DNA of 64,000 bases, from positions 32,197-96,196 of the forward strand of contig NZ_BDBP01000032.1 of assembly GCF_001613045.1 (NCBI RefSeq), written 5' to 3'. This document shows positions 8,179 through 16,134 of this stretch, piece by piece. Under the pieces are notes generated by a model. That model was given only the letters and a program-made list of their open reading frames with translations. It was not told the origin of the DNA and searched no databases. This stretch comes from Nocardia lijiangensis NBRC 108240. GTDB lineage: Bacteria > Actinomycetota > Actinomycetes > Mycobacteriales > Mycobacteriaceae. The position numbers were made by a program, and so were the translations under genes. Position 1 is the first letter of the stretch; the number at the start of each line of letters is the position of its first letter.

Positions 8179-8209
8179 TTGACATCTCCGGCACCCCGCC
8201 GCCTACGGT
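8179..8209 (+). promoter_or_regulatory. Candidate promoter of the ksh operon
   Basis: TTGACA at 8179-8184 is followed after 19 bases by TACGGT at 8204-8209, an acceptable actinobacterial -10. The expected transcript start is near 8216, so operator copy B (8220-8235) would lie just downstream of the start point, where a bound repressor would block transcription. Confidence 0.5.
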
Positions 8210-8219
8210 CATGACGAAA

Positions 8220-8235
8220 CGGAATATTTCTAGTC
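8220..8235 (+). promoter_or_regulatory. Putative IclR operator, copy B
   Basis: CGGAATATTTCTAGTC is almost identical to the reverse complement of the kstD-block site (CGGAAATATTTCTAC), with one base deleted. The adjoining bases to 8243 add the dyad CTAGT-CGAA-ACTAG. It lies between the promoter and the start of the flavin reductase gene. Confidence 0.5.
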
Positions 8236-8250
8236 GAAACTAGGAGCACC

Positions 8251-8727
8251 ATGGCCGTCGATCTCGACTTCAAGGCCGTCCTGGGCCGATTCTGCACCGG
8301 CATCACCGCGATCACGGCACTCGCAGACGATCAGCCGCTCGGCTTCGCCTGCCAGTCGTTCTCCGCGCTGTCGCTGGACCCGCCCGCGGTCGCCCTCTTC
8401 CCGGCCCGCACGTCCACCACCTGGCCGCGCATCCGCGAGGTCGGCCGGTTCTGCGTCAACATCCTGGCCCACGATCAGGAAGACGTGTGCAGGCAGCTGG
8501 GCCGCAGCGGCCAGGACAAGTTCACCGATCTACGCTGGCACCGCTCCCCCAACGGCTCGCCGCTGCTGGACGGCTCCCTCGCCTGGATCGACTGCACCGT
8601 CGAACGGGAGGTCGACGGCGGGGACCACACCATCGTCATCGCGCACGTCACCGATCTCCGCGAGCACCGGGAGGCGGCGCCGCTGCTGTTCTACCGGTCC
8701 GGCTACGAGCGACTGGCGGTCGTCTGA
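8251..8727 (+). CDS. Flavin reductase (HsaB-like component of a two-component monooxygenase)
   Basis: This 158-residue single-domain protein belongs to the flavin reductase-like (FMN-binding split barrel) family. Typical segments are VLGRFCTGITAIT, GFACQSFSALSLDPPAVALF and GRFCVNILAHDQED, then DCTVEREVDGGDHTIVIAHV near the C-terminus. Such proteins reduce FMN/FAD with NAD(P)H and pass it to a partner oxygenase; HsaB serves HsaA in cholesterol ring degradation. AGGAG lies just before the ATG. It is the first gene of the operon, 114 bp before kshA. No HsaA-like acyl-CoA-dehydrogenase-fold oxygenase is present in the window. The LLM protein at 12230 is a candidate partner (inference). Confidence 0.85.
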   Translation: MAVDLDFKAVLGRFCTGITAITALADDQPLGFACQSFSALSLDPPAVALFPARTSTTWPRIREVGRFCVNILAHDQEDVCRQLGRSGQDKFTDLRWHRSPNGSPLLDGSLAWIDCTVEREVDGGDHTIVIAHVTDLREHREAAPLLFYRSGYERLAVV

Positions 8728-8841
8728 GCGTCCTCCCGATCAGTGGGACCACGCCTACCGGCGCCGCGACCGCCGACTCAGCATCGAAATAGCCCGGAAC
8801 GACATAGGCCTGAGCGAAATACCTCTGGAGGACCCGACATC

Positions 8842-9993
8842 ATGAGCACGGCGAACACCGACGATCAGGTGCGCGTGATCGACACCGGCGCCCCGCCTGC
8901 CCGCTACGCGCGCGGCTGGCACTGCCTCGGCCTCGCCGACAGCTTCCGCGACGGCAAGCCGCACACCATCACCGCGTTCGGCACCGAACTGGTGGTCTTC
9001 GCGGGCGCGGACGGCACGCTCAACGTGCTCGACGCCTACTGCAGGCACATGGGCGGCAACCTCGGCGACGGCACCGTCAAGGGCGACACCATCGCCTGCC
9101 CGTTCCACGACTGGCGCTGGAAGGGCAACGGCCGCTGCGCCTCGATCCCGTACGCGCGCCGGGTGCCGCCGCTGGCCCGCACCAAGGCGTGGACCACCCT
9201 GGAGCAGAACCGGCAGCTGTTCGTCTGGCACGACCCCGAGGGCAACCCGCCGCCGGAGGACGTCACCATCCCGCGCATCGAGGGCGCGTTCAGCGACGAG
9301 TGGAGCGACTGGACCTGGAACCAGATCGTGATCGATGGCGCGAACTGCCGCGAGGTCATCGACAACGTGGTCGACATGGCGCACTTCTTCTACGTGCATT
9401 TCGCCTTCCCGACCTACTTCAAGAACGTCTTCGAAGGCCACGTCGCCAGCCAGTACATGACCTCCATCGGCCGCGAGGACATGCAGGGCGAGCTGGCCAA
9501 GGAGGCGGGCGGCAAGAACGTGCTGCACTCCGAGGCGCACTACTACGGCCCCTCCTACATGATCGACAACCTGGTCAACGAGTCCAACGGCCAGACCGTG
9601 GAGGCGGTGCTGATCAACTGCCACTACCCGGTGACACCGACCAAGTTCGTGCTCCAGTACGGCGCGATCGTCAAGAAGCTGCCCGGCCTGGCCCCGGAGG
9701 AGGCCGACGCGATGGCCGTGCGCTTCGCGGGCGGTCTCGGCCGCGGCTTCGAGCAGGACGTGGCGATCTGGAAGCGCAAGACCCGCATCGACAACCCGCT
9801 GCTGTGCGAGGAGGACGGGCCGGTCTACCAGCTGCGCCGCTGGTACGAGCAGTTCTACCGGGATGTCGCCGAGGTGGACGGGAAGATGACCGACCGTTTC
9901 GAATTCGAGGTCGACACCACCCGCGCAATCAGCGCGTGGGAAGCCGAGGTCGCCGAGAATCTGGCCGCCCAGCGCGCGGGCAGCGGGGCCTGA
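8842..9993 (+). CDS. kshA: 3-ketosteroid 9-alpha-hydroxylase, oxygenase component
   Basis: This 383-residue Rieske non-heme iron oxygenase matches the KshA pattern. The Rieske cluster ligands are Cys67 and His69 (CRHMGGNLGDG) and Cys86 and His89 (CPFHDWRW). The mononuclear iron ligands are His181 and His186 (NVVDMAHFFYVHF) and probably Asp306 (GFEQDVAIW). KshA with its reductase KshB hydroxylates C9 of androstenedione- or androstadienedione-type steroids. Together with delta-1 dehydrogenation this opens ring B to give the 9,10-seco compound 3-HSA. The start follows CTGGAGG and begins MSTANTDDQVRV; a longer upstream frame is not supported. It lies between the flavin reductase and a small Cys protein, with kshB close behind. 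Length and motifs are complete, so it should be active. Confidence 0.94.
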   Translation: MSTANTDDQVRVIDTGAPPARYARGWHCLGLADSFRDGKPHTITAFGTELVVFAGADGTLNVLDAYCRHMGGNLGDGTVKGDTIACPFHDWRWKGNGRCASIPYARRVPPLARTKAWTTLEQNRQLFVWHDPEGNPPPEDVTIPRIEGAFSDEWSDWTWNQIVIDGANCREVIDNVVDMAHFFYVHFAFPTYFKNVFEGHVASQYMTSIGREDMQGELAKEAGGKNVLHSEAHYYGPSYMIDNLVNESNGQTVEAVLINCHYPVTPTKFVLQYGAIVKKLPGLAPEEADAMAVRFAGGLGRGFEQDVAIWKRKTRIDNPLLCEEDGPVYQLRRWYEQFYRDVAEVDGKMTDRFEFEVDTTRAISAWEAEVAENLAAQRAGSGA

Positions 9994-10003
9994 GCGCAGC
10001 GCC

Positions 10004-10231
10004 ATGGACGCCGTCATCTGTCAGGCCTGCGGAAACCGGGTCGCCGTAGTCAAATTCAGCCCCGCGCACACGAGCGTGCAGTGGACCGCCACCGCGGCGG
10101 GCAACTGCGCGGAGCTGCGCGGCAACGGCGGCGGGCCCACGCCGGGGTGCGCCGCGCTGCGCCGCAGCATCGACAACGCGGTCATCGCGGGCGCGCTGGG
10201 TCTCAGTACCCGAGAGCAGGATCTGTTGTGA
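10004..10231 (+). CDS. Small four-cysteine protein between kshA and kshB
   Basis: This 75-residue protein begins MDAVICQACGNRVAVVKFSP. Four cysteines (Cys6, Cys9, one near 34 and one near 48) are spaced like a small zinc ribbon or metal site, followed by an alpha-helical tail (LRRSIDNAVIAGALGLSTRE). It starts 10 bp after kshA stops and lies 64 bp before kshB, so it is almost certainly co-transcribed with the two hydroxylase components. Base composition and codon use match its neighbours. It is not a plant-type or Rieske ferredoxin, because the cluster motifs are absent. I do not know its function. A chaperone, metal-delivery or accessory role for the hydroxylase is only a guess from position. 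Confidence 0.65.
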   Translation: MDAVICQACGNRVAVVKFSPAHTSVQWTATAAGNCAELRGNGGGPTPGCAALRRSIDNAVIAGALGLSTREQDLL

Positions 10232-10295
10232 GCGAGCGAACCATGTACGCAGCAGCTCTGCTCACGACGGAACCGAGCACCGGCGGGGTCGGATC

Positions 10296-11300
10296 GTGAG
10301 CATCCGGTTGCGCGTCGCGCGCGTGATCGCCGAGACCGCCGACGCGGTGTCGCTGGAGCTGGTCGCCGAGGGCCAACGGCCCGCGTATCGTCCGGGCCAG
10401 TTCCTCACCCTGCGGATTCCCAGCGATCGCACCGGGTCGGTGGCGCGCTCGTACTCGCTGTCGAGCGCCCCGCACGAGGACGGTCCGCTGAAGGTGACCG
10501 TGAAGCGGACGGCGGGCGGTTACGGCTCGAACTGGTTGTGCGACAACGCCGTCGCGGGCATGGAGTTCGAAAGCCTACTCCCGGCGGGGGTGTTCACCCC
10601 GGCCTCGCTCGACGACGACCTGTTGCTGCTCGCCGCGGGCAGCGGTATCACGCCGGTGCTGTCCATCGCGAAATCGGCACTGGCGCAGGGCAGTGGGCGT
10701 TGCACCCTGGTCTACGCCAACCGGGACGAACGCTCGGTGATCTTCGCCGCCGAACTGGCGGAGCTGGCCGCGGCGCACCCGGACCGCCTGACGGTGGTGC
10801 ACTGGCTGGAGACCGTCCAGGGCCTGCCGTCCGCACGTCAGCTGGCGGCACTGCTCGCACCGTGGGCCGACCGCGCCGTATTCGTCTGCGGGCCGGAGCC
10901 TTTCATGGACGCCGTCGAATCGGCGGCCGCCGCGCTCGGCGTCGGCCGCGTGCACTCGGAGCGGTTCCTGTCCCTCACTGGCGACCCGTTCGCCCCGGTC
11001 CTCGCCGCGGACACCGAGACCGAGGACGGCGCCGCCGTCACCGTCGAGATCGACGGCGAGACACACGAACTCGGCTGGCCGCGCGAGACCGTGCTGCTCG
11101 ACGTGCTGCTCGCCCGGGGCATCGAGGCGCCGTACTCGTGCCGCGAGGGCGCGTGCAGCGCGTGCGTGTGCCGTGTGCGGGACGGCGAGGTGAAGCTGCT
11201 GCGCAACGACGTATTGGAGAAAGAAGACCTGGCCGACGGCTATGTGCTGGCCTGCCAGGCGATTCCGGTCACCGACACGGTCCGGATCACCTATGACTGA
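10296..11300 (+). CDS. kshB: 3-ketosteroid 9-alpha-hydroxylase, reductase component
   Basis: This 334-residue protein has the three-domain order of KshB and related class IA oxygenase reductases. First comes an FAD-binding barrel with RSYSLS at residues 51-56. An NAD-binding domain follows with GSGITPVLS near 115-123 and VFVCGPEPFMDA. Last is a C-terminal plant-type [2Fe-2S] domain with cysteines 282, 287 and 290 in CREGACSACVC and 320 in VLACQA. It moves electrons from NADH to KshA. Translation begins with GTG. The stop is 13 bp before the hsaC-like start, in a tight operon. No frameshift or missing ligand is seen. Confidence 0.93.
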   Translation: MSIRLRVARVIAETADAVSLELVAEGQRPAYRPGQFLTLRIPSDRTGSVARSYSLSSAPHEDGPLKVTVKRTAGGYGSNWLCDNAVAGMEFESLLPAGVFTPASLDDDLLLLAAGSGITPVLSIAKSALAQGSGRCTLVYANRDERSVIFAAELAELAAAHPDRLTVVHWLETVQGLPSARQLAALLAPWADRAVFVCGPEPFMDAVESAAAALGVGRVHSERFLSLTGDPFAPVLAADTETEDGAAVTVEIDGETHELGWPRETVLLDVLLARGIEAPYSCREGACSACVCRVRDGEVKLLRNDVLEKEDLADGYVLACQAIPVTDTVRITYD

Positions 11301-11313
11301 GGAGAACAACCCC

Positions 11314-12198
11314 ATGGCTGTCATCAGCTCGCTCGGTTATGTGAAGGTCGCGGTCAGCGATCCGCACGCCTGGCGCACCTTCGCCTTCGACGTGATGGGT
11401 TTCGCCGAGGGCAGCGGTCCCGACCCGGACGCGATCTACCTGCGGATGGACGAGCGTGGCGCCCGCCTGGTGCTGGTGCCCGGCGACACCGACAAGGTGC
11501 TCGCCGTCGGCTGGGAGGTCCGCGACCACCGGGCGCTCGCCGCCGCGCGCGACGTGGTGCAGGCGGCGGGGATCGAGGTCACCACGCTCTCGGTCGAGGA
11601 AGCCGACGCGCGCCGGGTCGAAGAGGCGATCGCCTTCACCGACCCCGCGGGCACGCCCGTCGAAATCTTCCACGGCCCGGTGCTCGACCACAGCCCGGTC
11701 GTCACCCAGCACGGAAACCGTTTCGTCACAGAGGGTCTCGGCCTCGGGCATGTGGTACTTCCGGTGCCGGACCTGGACGTCGCGTTCCGCTTCTACACCG
11801 ACGTGCTCGGCTTCCTGCCGCGCGGCGCGTTCCGCCTGCCGACCCCGCCGGAGTACGGCCCGATGCGCGTGCGGTTCCTCGGCGTCAACCAGCGCCACCA
11901 CAGCCTGGCGCTGATCCCCTCCGGCGGCAAGGAAGGCTCCGGCCTGGTGCACATCATGGTCGAGGTCGACGCGCTCGACGACGTGGGCCGCGCGCTGGAC
12001 CGGGTCGGCAAGGCCGGCTACCACCTGTCCTCCACCCTGGGCAGGCACACCAACGACAAGATGATCTCCTTCTACGTCCGCACCCCGGGCGGCTGGGATC
12101 TGGAATTCGGCACCGAGGGGCTGCTGGTGGACGAATCCACCTACACCGCGGAGGAAATCACCGCGGACAGCTACTGGGGCCACGACTGGTCGCGCTGA
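11314..12198 (+). CDS. hsaC: Extradiol (type I) ring-cleavage dioxygenase, HsaC-like
   Basis: This 294-residue, two-module vicinal oxygen chelate dioxygenase has the iron ligands His146 (GLGHVVLPVPD), His213 (LVHIMVEVDALDD) and Glu264 (WDLEFGTEG). Active-site residues sit in NQRHHSLALIP and LGRHTNDKMISFYVRTPGGW. Family members include BphC and HsaC; HsaC cleaves the catechol 3,4-DHSA from steroid ring A. The context with kshA and kshB makes the steroid role the best call, although specificity cannot be read from sequence. The start ATG follows GAGGAGAAC. A longer frame reaching back into kshB is out of phase with the evidence. The hsaD-type hydrolase that normally follows is absent from this operon. 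Confidence 0.88.
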   Translation: MAVISSLGYVKVAVSDPHAWRTFAFDVMGFAEGSGPDPDAIYLRMDERGARLVLVPGDTDKVLAVGWEVRDHRALAAARDVVQAAGIEVTTLSVEEADARRVEEAIAFTDPAGTPVEIFHGPVLDHSPVVTQHGNRFVTEGLGLGHVVLPVPDLDVAFRFYTDVLGFLPRGAFRLPTPPEYGPMRVRFLGVNQRHHSLALIPSGGKEGSGLVHIMVEVDALDDVGRALDRVGKAGYHLSSTLGRHTNDKMISFYVRTPGGWDLEFGTEGLLVDESTYTAEEITADSYWGHDWSR

Positions 12199-12229
12199 CG
12201 AGCGCGAACCCGAAGTCAGGACAACTGAA

Positions 12230-13441
12230 TTGAGCGACACCGCATCGTCCGGACCCACCCGGTTCGGCTTCTTCCTCGCCCCGTACCACCCGCTCACCGG
12301 CAACCCCACGCTACAACTCCAGCGCGATCTGGAGTTGGTGGAGCTGGCCGACCGGCTCGGTTACGCGGAAGCCTGGGTCGGCGAACATCATTCGGCCGGG
12401 CTGGAGATCATCGCGGCACCCGAGGTGTTCCTCGCCGCCGCGGCGCAGCGCACCAGCCGCATCCGGCTCGGCACCGGGGTGAACTCGCTGCCCTACCACC
12501 AGCCGTTGATGCTCGCCGACCGCCTGTGCCTGCTGGACCACCTCACCATGGGTCGGACCATGATGGGCGTCGGCCCCGGCCAGCTGGCCACCGACGCGGC
12601 CATGCTGGGGATCGACCCGGTGCGGCAGCGGGACATGATGCACGAGTCCATGGCGGTCCTGGTGCGGCTGCTGCGCGGGGAGACGGTGACCGCCGAAACC
12701 GACTGGTATCGGCTCGGCGAGGCACGGCTCCAGCTGCTGCCCTATCACCCTGGCGGCATGGAAATGGCTGTGGCGTCGACCATTTCGCCGTCCGGCGCGG
12801 TGCTGGCCGGGCGGCACGGCGCCGGACTGCTCTCGCTGGCCGCCTCGGATCCCAGCGGCTACGAGGCGCTGGTGCCGAACTGGAAGGTCTACGAGAAGAC
12901 CCTGATCGAGCACGGGCACACCGTGGATCGATCGCGCTGGCGGCTGGTCGCGCCGATGCATCTCGCCGAAACGCGGGAGCAGGCGATGCGGGACGCCGAG
13001 TGGGGCGTCGAGCATCTGGTCGACTACATCGAGAAGCTCAGCGGCCGGACCGCGCCGTGGGGCCGCTCGCCGCGGGCGGCCGTCGAGCAGTGGGTCGGCG
13101 AGGGATTCCCGGCCTTCGGTCGCGCCACCATCGGCACACCGGACGACGCCATCGCCACCATCGAGAAGCTGGCCGAACAGTCCGGCGGCTTCGGGACCTT
13201 CCTGCTGCTCGGACTGAACGTCGCGGACTGGGACGCCACCCAGCGGTCGGCGCGCCTGTTCGCCGAACACGTGATCCCGCACTTCACCCAGGCCAACCGG
13301 AACCGGGTCGCGTCCCTGGAATGGGCGGAGGCCAACAGCGAACGCATGATCGGCGGCCTGCAGGCAGGCATTCAGAGCGCCTTCGACAAACACGGGCAGA
13401 CGCTGGCCGCCGCGCTCGGGGCCGATGAGGAGGGCCGCTGA
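12230..13441 (+). CDS. LLM-class flavin-dependent oxidoreductase (luciferase-like monooxygenase)
   Basis: This 403-residue protein has the bacterial luciferase-like TIM-barrel pattern. The N-terminal part has TRFGFFLAPYHP and YAEAWVGEHHSAGLEIIAAP, then RTSRIRLGTGVNSLPYHQPL and MMGVGPGQLATDAAMLGIDP. The C-terminal part has a substrate-channel segment (YEKTLIEHGHTVDRSRWRL) and a long helical tail. LLM enzymes use FMNH2 or F420 to oxygenate or reduce small molecules. The start is TTG with AGGACAA upstream. It overlaps the next gene by one base. The operon begins with a flavin reductase and lacks hsaA, so this may be the oxygenase served by that reductase on a steroid intermediate. This is inference. 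Confidence 0.85.
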   Translation: MSDTASSGPTRFGFFLAPYHPLTGNPTLQLQRDLELVELADRLGYAEAWVGEHHSAGLEIIAAPEVFLAAAAQRTSRIRLGTGVNSLPYHQPLMLADRLCLLDHLTMGRTMMGVGPGQLATDAAMLGIDPVRQRDMMHESMAVLVRLLRGETVTAETDWYRLGEARLQLLPYHPGGMEMAVASTISPSGAVLAGRHGAGLLSLAASDPSGYEALVPNWKVYEKTLIEHGHTVDRSRWRLVAPMHLAETREQAMRDAEWGVEHLVDYIEKLSGRTAPWGRSPRAAVEQWVGEGFPAFGRATIGTPDDAIATIEKLAEQSGGFGTFLLLGLNVADWDATQRSARLFAEHVIPHFTQANRNRVASLEWAEANSERMIGGLQAGIQSAFDKHGQTLAAALGADEEGR

Positions 13442-14472
13442 TGCGCGCGGTGGTGATGCGGGATCGCCGTCTGGTCGTCGACGAGGTGGCCGATCCGGTC
13501 CCTGGCCCAGGGCAGGTGCTGGTGGAAACCGTGGCCTGCGGAATCTGCGGATCCGACAAGCAGGCGCTGGATTTCACCGACGAGTTCCTCCAGGCCTCGC
13601 GGGACAGCGGCGTGCCGACCTTCGAGTTCGATCCGGCCCGGGATGTGGTGCTCGGCCACGAAATCGCCGCCCGGGTCGTCTCGGCGGGACCGGACACACC
13701 GCACGAGCCCGGGCAGCTGGTGGTCGCGCTGCCGTGGGCGGTGGACCACGCGGGGCAGATCCACGGTGTCGGATTCTCCAACGAGTTCCCCGGCGGCTAC
13801 GGGGAACGCATGGTCTTGCAGGCCATGGCGCTCGAGCCGATCCCGGAGCACGTGCCACCGCACATCGCCGCGCTGACCGAGCCGCTCGCGGTCGGATTCG
13901 GCAATGTGGCGCGCACCGGGATCGGGCCGTCCGGGTCGGGCATCGTGATCGGTTGCGGCCCGGTCGGTTTGGGCGCGGTCGCGGCGCTGGCCGAACGCGG
14001 CGTCGCGCCCATCGTCGCCTCGGATCCGTCGAAACTGCGGCGCGACACAGCTTTACGGCTCGGCGCGCACCGCGTCGTCGACCCGGCGGTGGCGGACCCG
14101 ATCGAGGTGTGGCGCGAGGCCGCCGCGCCAGGGCAGCTGCTGCACATCTGGGTCTGCGCCGCGGTGCCCGGCCTGATCAACGACCTGATGTACAAGGCGC
14201 CGCGCCAGACCACCATCCTGCAGATCGGCGCGGTGATGACCGACGACGTCATCCGCCCGATCGTCGGCATCTACAAGGACATCTCCCTGCAGATGTGCAT
14301 GGTCTACCCCCACGAGGAATACGCCAGAACCCTCACCCGAATCGCCGACGGCACCATCGACGCCGCCTCCCTCATCACCGCCGAAGTAGGACTCGACGGT
14401 GTCGCCACCGCCATCGACGCCCTCCGCAACCCGGACGCCCACATCCAAATCCTGGTCCGCCCGGACCTGTGA
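13441..14472 (+). CDS. Zinc-type alcohol dehydrogenase (MDR family)
   Basis: This 343-residue medium-chain dehydrogenase/reductase has the catalytic-zinc motif VACGICGSDKQAL near residue 35, VVLGHEIAARVV near 73 and a Rossmann loop GCGPVGLGAVAAL near 175. There is no four-cysteine structural zinc lobe; a longer insert is present instead (ALPWAVDHAGQIHGVGFSNE). The final part (LIKNE-like region, LRNPDAHIQILVRPDL) is complete. It is the last gene of the steroid operon, overlapping the LLM stop by one base, and is followed by a strong hairpin. It probably oxidises an alcohol or reduces a ketone formed during ring or side-chain breakdown. The substrate is unknown. Confidence 0.87.
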   Translation: MRAVVMRDRRLVVDEVADPVPGPGQVLVETVACGICGSDKQALDFTDEFLQASRDSGVPTFEFDPARDVVLGHEIAARVVSAGPDTPHEPGQLVVALPWAVDHAGQIHGVGFSNEFPGGYGERMVLQAMALEPIPEHVPPHIAALTEPLAVGFGNVARTGIGPSGSGIVIGCGPVGLGAVAALAERGVAPIVASDPSKLRRDTALRLGAHRVVDPAVADPIEVWREAAAPGQLLHIWVCAAVPGLINDLMYKAPRQTTILQIGAVMTDDVIRPIVGIYKDISLQMCMVYPHEEYARTLTRIADGTIDAASLITAEVGLDGVATAIDALRNPDAHIQILVRPDL

Positions 14473-14479
14473 GAGGGGC

Positions 14480-14520
14480 CGTGCGTCGGGCCCACCACCT
14501 CTGCCCGGGCCCGACGCACG
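14480..14520 (+). terminator. Strong hairpin ending the steroid operon
   Basis: A perfect 14-bp GC-rich stem (CGTGCGTCGGGCCC pairing with GGGCCCGACGCACG) around a 13-base loop begins 8 bases after the alcohol dehydrogenase stop. A second, weaker hairpin follows near 14539-14571. No T-run follows, which is common for actinobacterial terminators. Confidence 0.75.
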
Positions 14521-14622
14521 CACGCCGACCTGTCGTCATCATCGCCCGCCTCGGCGCGGGCGGCGATGAAGAACTGCCCCTGCCGGTCCGGAGCCCGAAG
14601 CCTCGACGACGCTCATTCGAGC

Positions 14623-15012
14623 CTATTCAGGTGCGTACAGCTCGGGTTCGAACAACGCCTCGGCTCCGGCACGGGTGAAAAGCTTCCGTTGCAGCGAACG
14701 CAGAATCGTGACTGCTTCGGCGTCGCGCATAGGGCTTACCAGCTGGAACTCCACACCCGCACCGAAGAGGTCGCTACCGAAAGCCAGCTCGCTGAGAAAC
14801 AGCACCCTGGCGGTCTCGACCTCGGTCAGCTTCGCGCCTTCACGCACCGCGTGACGAAGCCTGCCGACCTCCTCCTTGAACCGGCGACGGTCCGGAAAAC
14901 CCAGTGCGCGCACCGGAATCGGTGCGGTAGCCGACACTCCGGTCCAACTGGCCAGTGCGGCGTCCAAGAAGTCGTGTTCCCTGGGCGTCAGCGTCGACAT
15001 ATCGAATTCCAA
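14623..15012 (-). CDS. Hypothetical alpha-helical protein
   Basis: This protein of about 129 residues is not recognised. The main part begins MSTLTPREHDFLDAALASWT and continues with RRRFKEEVGRLRHAVREGAK, TEVETARVLFLSELAFGSDL and ILRSLQRKLF. It is strongly helical, with no signal peptide or membrane span. The start is a choice: TTG at 15012 has AGGAG 8 bases upstream and is preferred; ATG at 15000 has only a weak GGA. Longer upstream frames are Arg/Pro-rich and look non-coding. It is convergent with the steroid operon and transcribed away from GtrA. No function is proposed. Confidence 0.6.
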   Translation of the reverse strand: MEFDMSTLTPREHDFLDAALASWTGVSATAPIPVRALGFPDRRRFKEEVGRLRHAVREGAKLTEVETARVLFLSELAFGSDLFGAGVEFQLVSPMRDAEAVTILRSLQRKLFTRAGAEALFEPELYAPE

Positions 15013-15447
15013 CGGTGCATCTCCTGATGTCGTGTTATCGGCTACCGCCGGGCTTTCATGCGGCGTCCCTCCGGTTCCGCCGGGAACCCTCGGAGGTCCG
15101 AGTGAGGGATCCCGTCGTCTGGTTGGTGAGCCGGCACGGTGTCTCGTCAACGATCCTCCATGAGACACCACATCTCGGTATGTCGCTCAGAAACCCTGGG
15201 CCGGAGCGAGATCCACGTCGCCGGGCGCGGCCGCCGAAGCAGCGGGCGCGCCTGGATTCTTTCGGATTCGAGGACATCGGCACGACCGCGTGGCGCGACA
15301 TGGCGGGCTGCGCGACAGGGACCATCGCATCTCCGCTGATCAGCGGCGCACACTCCGATCTTGCTTTATACGTATACATCTACGTATAGTCAGACTCGTC
15401 ATTCAGACGACGACAGTGCCGAAGACTCGCGTTCGATCGGAAAAGCC
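15013..15447. other. Intergenic region between divergent genes
   Basis: This 435-base region separates the hypothetical helical protein from gtrA. Apart from the AT-rich dyad at 15367-15388 I find no gene. The open frames here lack ribosome sites and read as Arg-rich shadow sequence. Confidence 0.5.
15367..15388. promoter_or_regulatory. AT-rich dyad TATACGTA-N6-TACGTATA
   Basis: Perfect 8-bp inverted arms with a 6-base spacer, which also contain the direct repeat TACGTATA at a 12-bp period. It lies 60-81 bases before the gtrA-family start in otherwise GC-rich DNA. A TetR/MarR-type operator or an AT-rich promoter is the likely meaning; the binding protein is unknown. Confidence 0.5.
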
Positions 15448-15963
15448 ATGACCGTCCTGCAGATAACCCACCCGGGAGCGCTCCCCAGCCCCAGCGTCTA
15501 CACCGCGTGGGCCGCTCCCTACTCGACGCTGCGCACGGAACGGCACAACCGACTCGACCGCGTGCGGCAGTACCTGCGCGGCGACCACGCCTTCGCCCAG
15601 CTGATCCGCTTCGCCCTGGTCGGCGGCTCCAGCAATGTCGCCTACGTGCTGCTGTTCATGGCCATGCACGGCATCGGCCCGCTGGTCGCCAATATCGCCG
15701 GATCGGTTGTGAGCACGGTGATTGCGAACGAATTGCACCGGCAGCTCACCTTCCGGGCGGCGGGCCGGGTCGGCTGGTTCACCGCACAGTGGGAGGGCGG
15801 CGGGCTGGCGTTGCTCGGGCTCGGGATCAGCACGGCGGCGCTGGCCGGTCTGGACTTCTGGGCACCGAGCCTCGGCGAAGCCGCTCAGGCGGGCGCCGTG
15901 ATCGCCATCATGGCGGCGGTTGGCGGACTGCGCTTCCTGGCCCTGCGAGGCTTGGTCTTCTGA
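15448..15963 (+). CDS. GtrA-family membrane protein
   Basis: This 171-residue protein has a cytosolic N-terminal 50 residues (through LDRVRQYLRGDHAFAQLIRF) and four predicted membrane segments between about 55 and 170. It carries the GtrA hallmark FALVGGSSNVAYVLLF, then VVSTVIANELHRQLTF and a C-terminal GGLRFLALRGLVF. GtrA-like proteins are small flippase-type or accessory membrane proteins for lipid-linked sugars in cell-wall and lipopolysaccharide assembly; in mycobacteria a relative supports arabinogalactan synthesis. The ATG at 15448 follows GGAAAAGCC. It stands alone on its strand, behind the dyad described at 15367. The family call is secure; the exact glycolipid is not known. Confidence 0.88.
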   Translation: MTVLQITHPGALPSPSVYTAWAAPYSTLRTERHNRLDRVRQYLRGDHAFAQLIRFALVGGSSNVAYVLLFMAMHGIGPLVANIAGSVVSTVIANELHRQLTFRAAGRVGWFTAQWEGGGLALLGLGISTAALAGLDFWAPSLGEAAQAGAVIAIMAAVGGLRFLALRGLVF

Positions 15964-16134
15964 AGGTCGTCAGCTGACAGCGGACTACCGGACGTGCGGA
16001 TCTGTTCGAACCGACCCGGCAATAGGGTTCTCGCGCAGCCGTTGCGCGACAACGGCTTCCAATGACGACTGTCGGGTTCCGCCTGGGGTGGCCGACTCCG
16101 TCGGCACCTGGGTCGAGGCGCAAGACCGCCCAGC

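Noticed and set aside
8755..10017. A 420-codon minus-strand frame opposite kshA
   Set aside because: KshA on the plus strand has all metal ligands; the antisense frame has none of a family.
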